NCBI GenBank assembly: GCA_023423975.1
Contig: JAFAEO010000073.1
Location: 124,001-188,000 of the forward strand
Direction: 5' to 3'
DNA from: Pseudomonadota bacterium
Lineage (GTDB): Bacteria; Pseudomonadota; Gammaproteobacteria; Burkholderiales; Burkholderiaceae_B
DNA: 64,000 bases
Positions 61,192 through 64,000 of the stretch are shown piece after piece (within the stretch, counting starts at the first letter, position 1; every line of letters starts with the position of its first letter). A program made the translations under genes and the position numbers. The notes under the pieces were generated by a model, which had not been told where the DNA came from, ran no database searches, and worked only from the letters and a program-made list of their open reading frames with translations.

Positions 61192-61887
61192 ATGAGCACT
61201 CACCAGCGCATTCTTCTTGTCGAAGACGAAATCAGCATTGCGGCCAATGTCTGCAGTTATCTGGAAAAAAAGGGTTATATGGTCGATGTTGCCTACGAAG
61301 GCCATGCCGCCATTGCCCTGCTTGACCAGTACGCCTTTGACACCATTGTTCTGGATCTTGGACTGCCCGGCAAAAGTGGATTTGACGTACTGCAATACAT
61401 TCGTGATCAGGCGATGCTTAGCACCCCGGTAGTGATTCTCACCGCGCGCGATGCCTTGCAGGACAAGCTCACCGGTTTTTCCCTGGGGACCGATGATTAC
61501 CTGACCAAACCATTCTCGCTAAGTGAACTTGAAGCGCGAGTCAACGCACTCATCAAACGCGCCACCGGCAGTGTGGCCAATCCGGTCAGAAGCTGGGGCC
61601 AGATCGAGATCAACACGCGCTCACATATCGTCTCCATCCGGGGCGTACCAATACACCTGACACGCAAGTCTTACGATATTCTAAGTACCTTCCTGCAATA
61701 TCCCGGACAGGTCATTACCAAAGAGCGTTTCGAAAGCCTGTTGTGGGCCGACGATCCGAAATCATCGGATGCCCTGCGCAGTCAGATTCATTTGCTGCGC
61801 AAAGCCCTGGCCGAACACGAGTGCGATGTGATTGAAACCGTGCATGGCACCGGATGGCGCCTGGGCAAACCGCAAGAGCAGACATGA
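61192..61887 (+). CDS. OmpR-family response regulator
   Basis: The 231-residue protein has a receiver domain (residues 1-120: LLVEDE acidic pair, phospho-acceptor Asp in IVLDLGLPGKSG, Thr in LTARD, Lys in LTKPF) and a C-terminal winged-helix DNA-binding domain (IEINTRSHIVSIRG; HLLRKALAEHE). It pairs with the histidine kinase gene, overlapping by four bases. The promoter targets are unknown. Confidence 0.94.
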   Translation: MSTHQRILLVEDEISIAANVCSYLEKKGYMVDVAYEGHAAIALLDQYAFDTIVLDLGLPGKSGFDVLQYIRDQAMLSTPVVILTARDALQDKLTGFSLGTDDYLTKPFSLSELEARVNALIKRATGSVANPVRSWGQIEINTRSHIVSIRGVPIHLTRKSYDILSTFLQYPGQVITKERFESLLWADDPKSSDALRSQIHLLRKALAEHECDVIETVHGTGWRLGKPQEQT

Positions 61888-63206
61888 AAAACCACAGTTC
61901 GCTATCGCTGACTCAGCGCATGTCGCTTGCACTCACAGGCGCTGTCACGCTATTTGTCGTAGCGCTGTGCGTACTATCGCTATGGGCGTTTGACAGCATG
62001 GAAGACAATCTGGTGGATTCGACCCTGCTGGCGGAAAAGGACCGGATTGTTGCACTGGACGCCCATCTGGCCAGCCGACCCGACAATGGAATACAGGAAA
62101 GTCAAAACCAGCCTATCAGGCGCTGGGACATCGCCAGTGCCGCTGACGAAAGCCAGCTGCCGTCCCTGTTGCGCAATCTGAATGACGGTGCATACTTCAT
62201 GCAGCCGGGCGACGATACCTGGCATGTATTGGTATTTTCTCGCGATCAGGGGAAAACCGTCCTGCTTTACGACGCGACACTCAATGAACAACGCGTCCAT
62301 GACTTCGCCCTCATCGTAATCATGGCCGGCATGCTATGCATTGGCTTATCCTATTTCCTGGCACGCGGTGTGTCCCGGCGTGTTACTGACCCGGTGCAAA
62401 GCCTGACCCAGACTCTGTCAACCTGGGCGCCGGGCGCCTCGAACCTGTCGCCCAGTCGAAATGATGAAGTGGGACGCCTGATCGAAGCCTTCAACCGGAT
62501 GCAGAGCCAGGTTGAAAAATCGATTGCGCAGGAAAAGGAGTTTTCTGCGAACCTGAATCATGAAATCCGCACTCCGCTGACTACGATCCGCACCGATGCT
62601 GAACTTGCGCTGGAAGACGCCCTGCTGCATGAGGACACCCGTATGAGACTCAAGCGCACCATCAGCAATGTGGATCTGATCACCGATACACTGGAGAGTA
62701 CAGTCCATCTGAAAGCACAGGCACGGCAAGATCCCGAACCGGTCAACCTGCACGATTGCCTTGAAAACGCCTGGAGCACCAGCACCGGTGATGATGAAAA
62801 TATAAAATTACAGCTCATTAACCAATTGCTGCCTGGTGAAGTCCTGATCGTCAATCGCTACGCGATGCAGATGATCATGCGCAACCTGATTCGCAATACC
62901 CTGGAACATGCGGCCGCCACGACCCTGACGGTCTATTTATCGGGCACGCGCCTGTATTTCGAAGACAACGGCAGGGGCATTGCCCAGGCCGATCTGCCCA
63001 GGATTTTTGAACGATATTACAGTGGACACACGCTCGACGTGCAGATTGCCGACAGCAATAAAGCCATGCCCGACCCTCCCAAGCGGCGCGGGCTTGGTCT
63101 TGCCATTGTGCAGCACATTTGTGAACTCGAACACTGGACCATTCGGGTCGAATCCTCGACCCAGCCAGGCGCATCCATGACGCGATTTATATTGCAGGTG
63201 GCATAG
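61884..63206 (+). CDS. Sensor histidine kinase
   Basis: The 440-residue inner-membrane kinase has two membrane helices (about residues 15-38 and 140-162) around a periplasmic sensor region, a HAMP-like linker (DPVQSLTQTL), the phospho-acceptor His in SANLNHEIRTPLTTIRTD, and an ATPase domain with MRNLIRNTLEHA (N box), FEDNGRGIAQADLPRIFERYYSG and GLGLAIVQHICE (G2). The His-box asparagine of LNHE is a variant of the more common LSHE. It is translated coupled to the response regulator. Confidence 0.93.
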   Translation: MKNHSSLSLTQRMSLALTGAVTLFVVALCVLSLWAFDSMEDNLVDSTLLAEKDRIVALDAHLASRPDNGIQESQNQPIRRWDIASAADESQLPSLLRNLNDGAYFMQPGDDTWHVLVFSRDQGKTVLLYDATLNEQRVHDFALIVIMAGMLCIGLSYFLARGVSRRVTDPVQSLTQTLSTWAPGASNLSPSRNDEVGRLIEAFNRMQSQVEKSIAQEKEFSANLNHEIRTPLTTIRTDAELALEDALLHEDTRMRLKRTISNVDLITDTLESTVHLKAQARQDPEPVNLHDCLENAWSTSTGDDENIKLQLINQLLPGEVLIVNRYAMQMIMRNLIRNTLEHAAATTLTVYLSGTRLYFEDNGRGIAQADLPRIFERYYSGHTLDVQIADSNKAMPDPPKRRGLGLAIVQHICELEHWTIRVESSTQPGASMTRFILQVA

Positions 63207-63209
63207 GTA

Positions 63210-63227
63210 GTTGATCGCCTGATCAAC
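63210..63227 (+). terminator. Hairpin after the histidine kinase gene
   Basis: GTTGATC-N4-GATCAAC is a perfect 7-bp stem three bases after the kinase stop. No T run follows, so terminator function is weak or factor-dependent. Confidence 0.4.
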
Positions 63228-63302
63228 CATGCCTGTGCTGCGCACATTTGCGGATCCGCCGCAGGCATCCCTGCCGGCGAATCGCAATGCCAAAAACAGG
63301 AA

Positions 63303-63770
63303 CTAACTGTTGCTTTGGTCTTTCAAACGATACACCAGCACCGATGTGTGGGCCAGTGACAGCACTTTGGTTGTCACGCTGCCCAGCAGCAGTCGGGACA
63401 ACCCGCTGCGACCATGACTGGCAATGTAAATAAGATCGCAGGCATTTTCCTTGGCTGCTTCAACAATGCCATCGGCAACGCTGTAGTTGGAAATGATGAG
63501 CGACGTTGCTTTTACATTTGCAGTCTGGGCGCGATCCAGCACCGGTTTCAGATAGGACTCGGCTTCCTTGCGCGCAGCCTCTTCATAGTCGCCGTCGGAA
63601 ATGGCGTAGGAAGCTGCCATGCCGTCAAAGCCGATCAATGTTGAAAACGGTTGTGTCACGTTGATGGCGATGACCTCGGCGCTGTTCTGCCGTGCAAAGC
63701 AAATGCCTGAATTGGCTGCCCGTGCAGAAATGTCCGAACCGTCGATAGGAAGTAGAATTTTATTGAACAT
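63303..63770 (-). CDS. Universal stress protein (UspA family)
   Basis: The 155-residue cytoplasmic protein opens MFNKILLPIDGSDIS and has the nucleotide-binding signature GRSGLSRLLLGSVT (G-x2-G-x9-G-S/T), which marks the ATP-binding Usp subgroup. Usp proteins accumulate under stress and starvation. The ATG has AAGGAG eight bases upstream. The gene follows an edge-cut DUF442-type gene by 11 bases on the same strand, and the two are likely one operon. Confidence 0.92.
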   Translation of the reverse strand: MFNKILLPIDGSDISARAANSGICFARQNSAEVIAINVTQPFSTLIGFDGMAASYAISDGDYEEAARKEAESYLKPVLDRAQTANVKATSLIISNYSVADGIVEAAKENACDLIYIASHGRSGLSRLLLGSVTTKVLSLAHTSVLVYRLKDQSNS

Positions 63771-63781
63771 GGTGGGACTCC

Positions 63782-64000
63782 TTAAGACTGCGATGTTTCC
63801 TGTTTGGCCGCATTGTACAGATGCGTGCAACGCGTACCCGAGCGGCAGTACGCCAGAACTGGTGCGGGTAAAGTGTCGAGGTATTGGCGGAAAGCTTTGA
63901 CATCCTCGGGGGTGATGGCGCCACTGACGACGGGCTGGTAAACCACCGTCAGGCCGGCCTGCTCGCCCGCCTTGATGACATCGGCCGAAGCCGGCTGCGA
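63782..64000 (-). CDS. DUF442/TIGR01244-type phosphatase-like or sulfurtransferase-like protein, partial
   Basis: The visible C-terminal 72 residues show the Cys-x5-Arg-type active-site loop AYCRSGTRCTHLY, in the Cys-based phosphatase/rhodanese-like fold named DUF442 (TIGR01244). Upstream segments PASADVIKAGEQAGL and VVYQPVVSGAITPEDVKAF agree. In other bacteria the domain is also fused to metallo-beta-lactamase-like sulfur dioxygenases (Blh). The N-terminus lies beyond the right edge. It ends 11 bases before the universal stress protein start. Confidence 0.8.
   Translation of the reverse strand, partial: SQPASADVIKAGEQAGLTVVYQPVVSGAITPEDVKAFRQYLDTLPAPVLAYCRSGTRCTHLYNAAKQETSQS

Overview
The window looks like a piece of a betaproteobacterial chromosome of the Alcaligenaceae (Burkholderiales) type. 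Advenella or a close relative is my inference from gene content and order; I ran no search. The coding strands are moderately GC-rich, with short intergenic gaps. Typical neighbourhoods for this group are queA-tgt-yajC-secD-secF, miaB-ybeZ-ybeY-corC-lnt, a LexA-controlled imuA-imuB-dnaE2 cassette and an fdsGBA-fdhD-fdsD formate dehydrogenase operon.

Layout. 0-1 kb: the start of a dacB-type penicillin-binding protein, cut by the left edge. 1.2-7 kb: tRNA queuosine genes (queA, tgt) and the SecDF-YajC export genes, with a terminator-like hairpin before secD and another hairpin between secD and secF. 7.1-13 kb: miaB, PhoH-like ATPase, ybeY, corC, lnt. 13-19.1 kb: SOS mutagenesis cassette on the minus strand, headed by an almost ideal LexA box. 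19.2-27.1 kb: a looser accessory stretch with a PepSY protein, a transglutaminase-like protein, a tRNA-like sequence with an abnormal anticodon arm, a LysR/SDR divergent pair, a small lipoprotein, a zinT gene with a Zur-like box, a toxin-antitoxin pair that may be leaderless, a decayed ISL3-family transposase, and genuine tRNA-Asp, tRNA-Glu and tRNA-Ala genes.

27.2-36.4 kb: NAD(P)HX dehydratase, a galactarate/glucarate catabolic set (kdgD, garD and a FadR-type regulator), ogt, cardiolipin synthase, a NUDIX hydrolase and a zinc-dependent deacylase. 36.4-39 kb: a polar amino-acid ABC transporter with two permeases and a divergent binding protein, but no ATPase gene here. 39.4-46.3 kb: biotin synthase, a DMT transporter, a D-2-hydroxyglutarate dehydrogenase-like flavoprotein with a FadR-type regulator, an MFS transporter with a repeat-built acidic tail, and a peroxiredoxin.

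46.6-61 kb is a molybdenum/formate block. moaC-moaD-moaE-moaB and moeA make the pterin cofactor. mobA, moaA and a ModE/LysR-like regulator form a minus-strand unit divergent from fdsG-fdsB-fdsA-fdhD-fdsD, which encodes the NAD-dependent molybdenum formate dehydrogenase. An OFA-family oxalate/formate carrier follows with a 41-residue membrane partner. Synthesis of the cofactor, maturation of the enzyme and substrate transport therefore sit together. The right end carries an OmpR/HK two-component pair, a universal stress protein and an edge-cut DUF442-type protein.

I found no wholly unknown multi-gene system. The best leads are the abnormal tRNA-like sequence, the toxin promoter that overlaps its palindromic operator and places the transcript start at the ATG, the ABC transporter that has a deacylase instead of an ATPase, and the coupling of cofactor genes to the formate dehydrogenase regulator.
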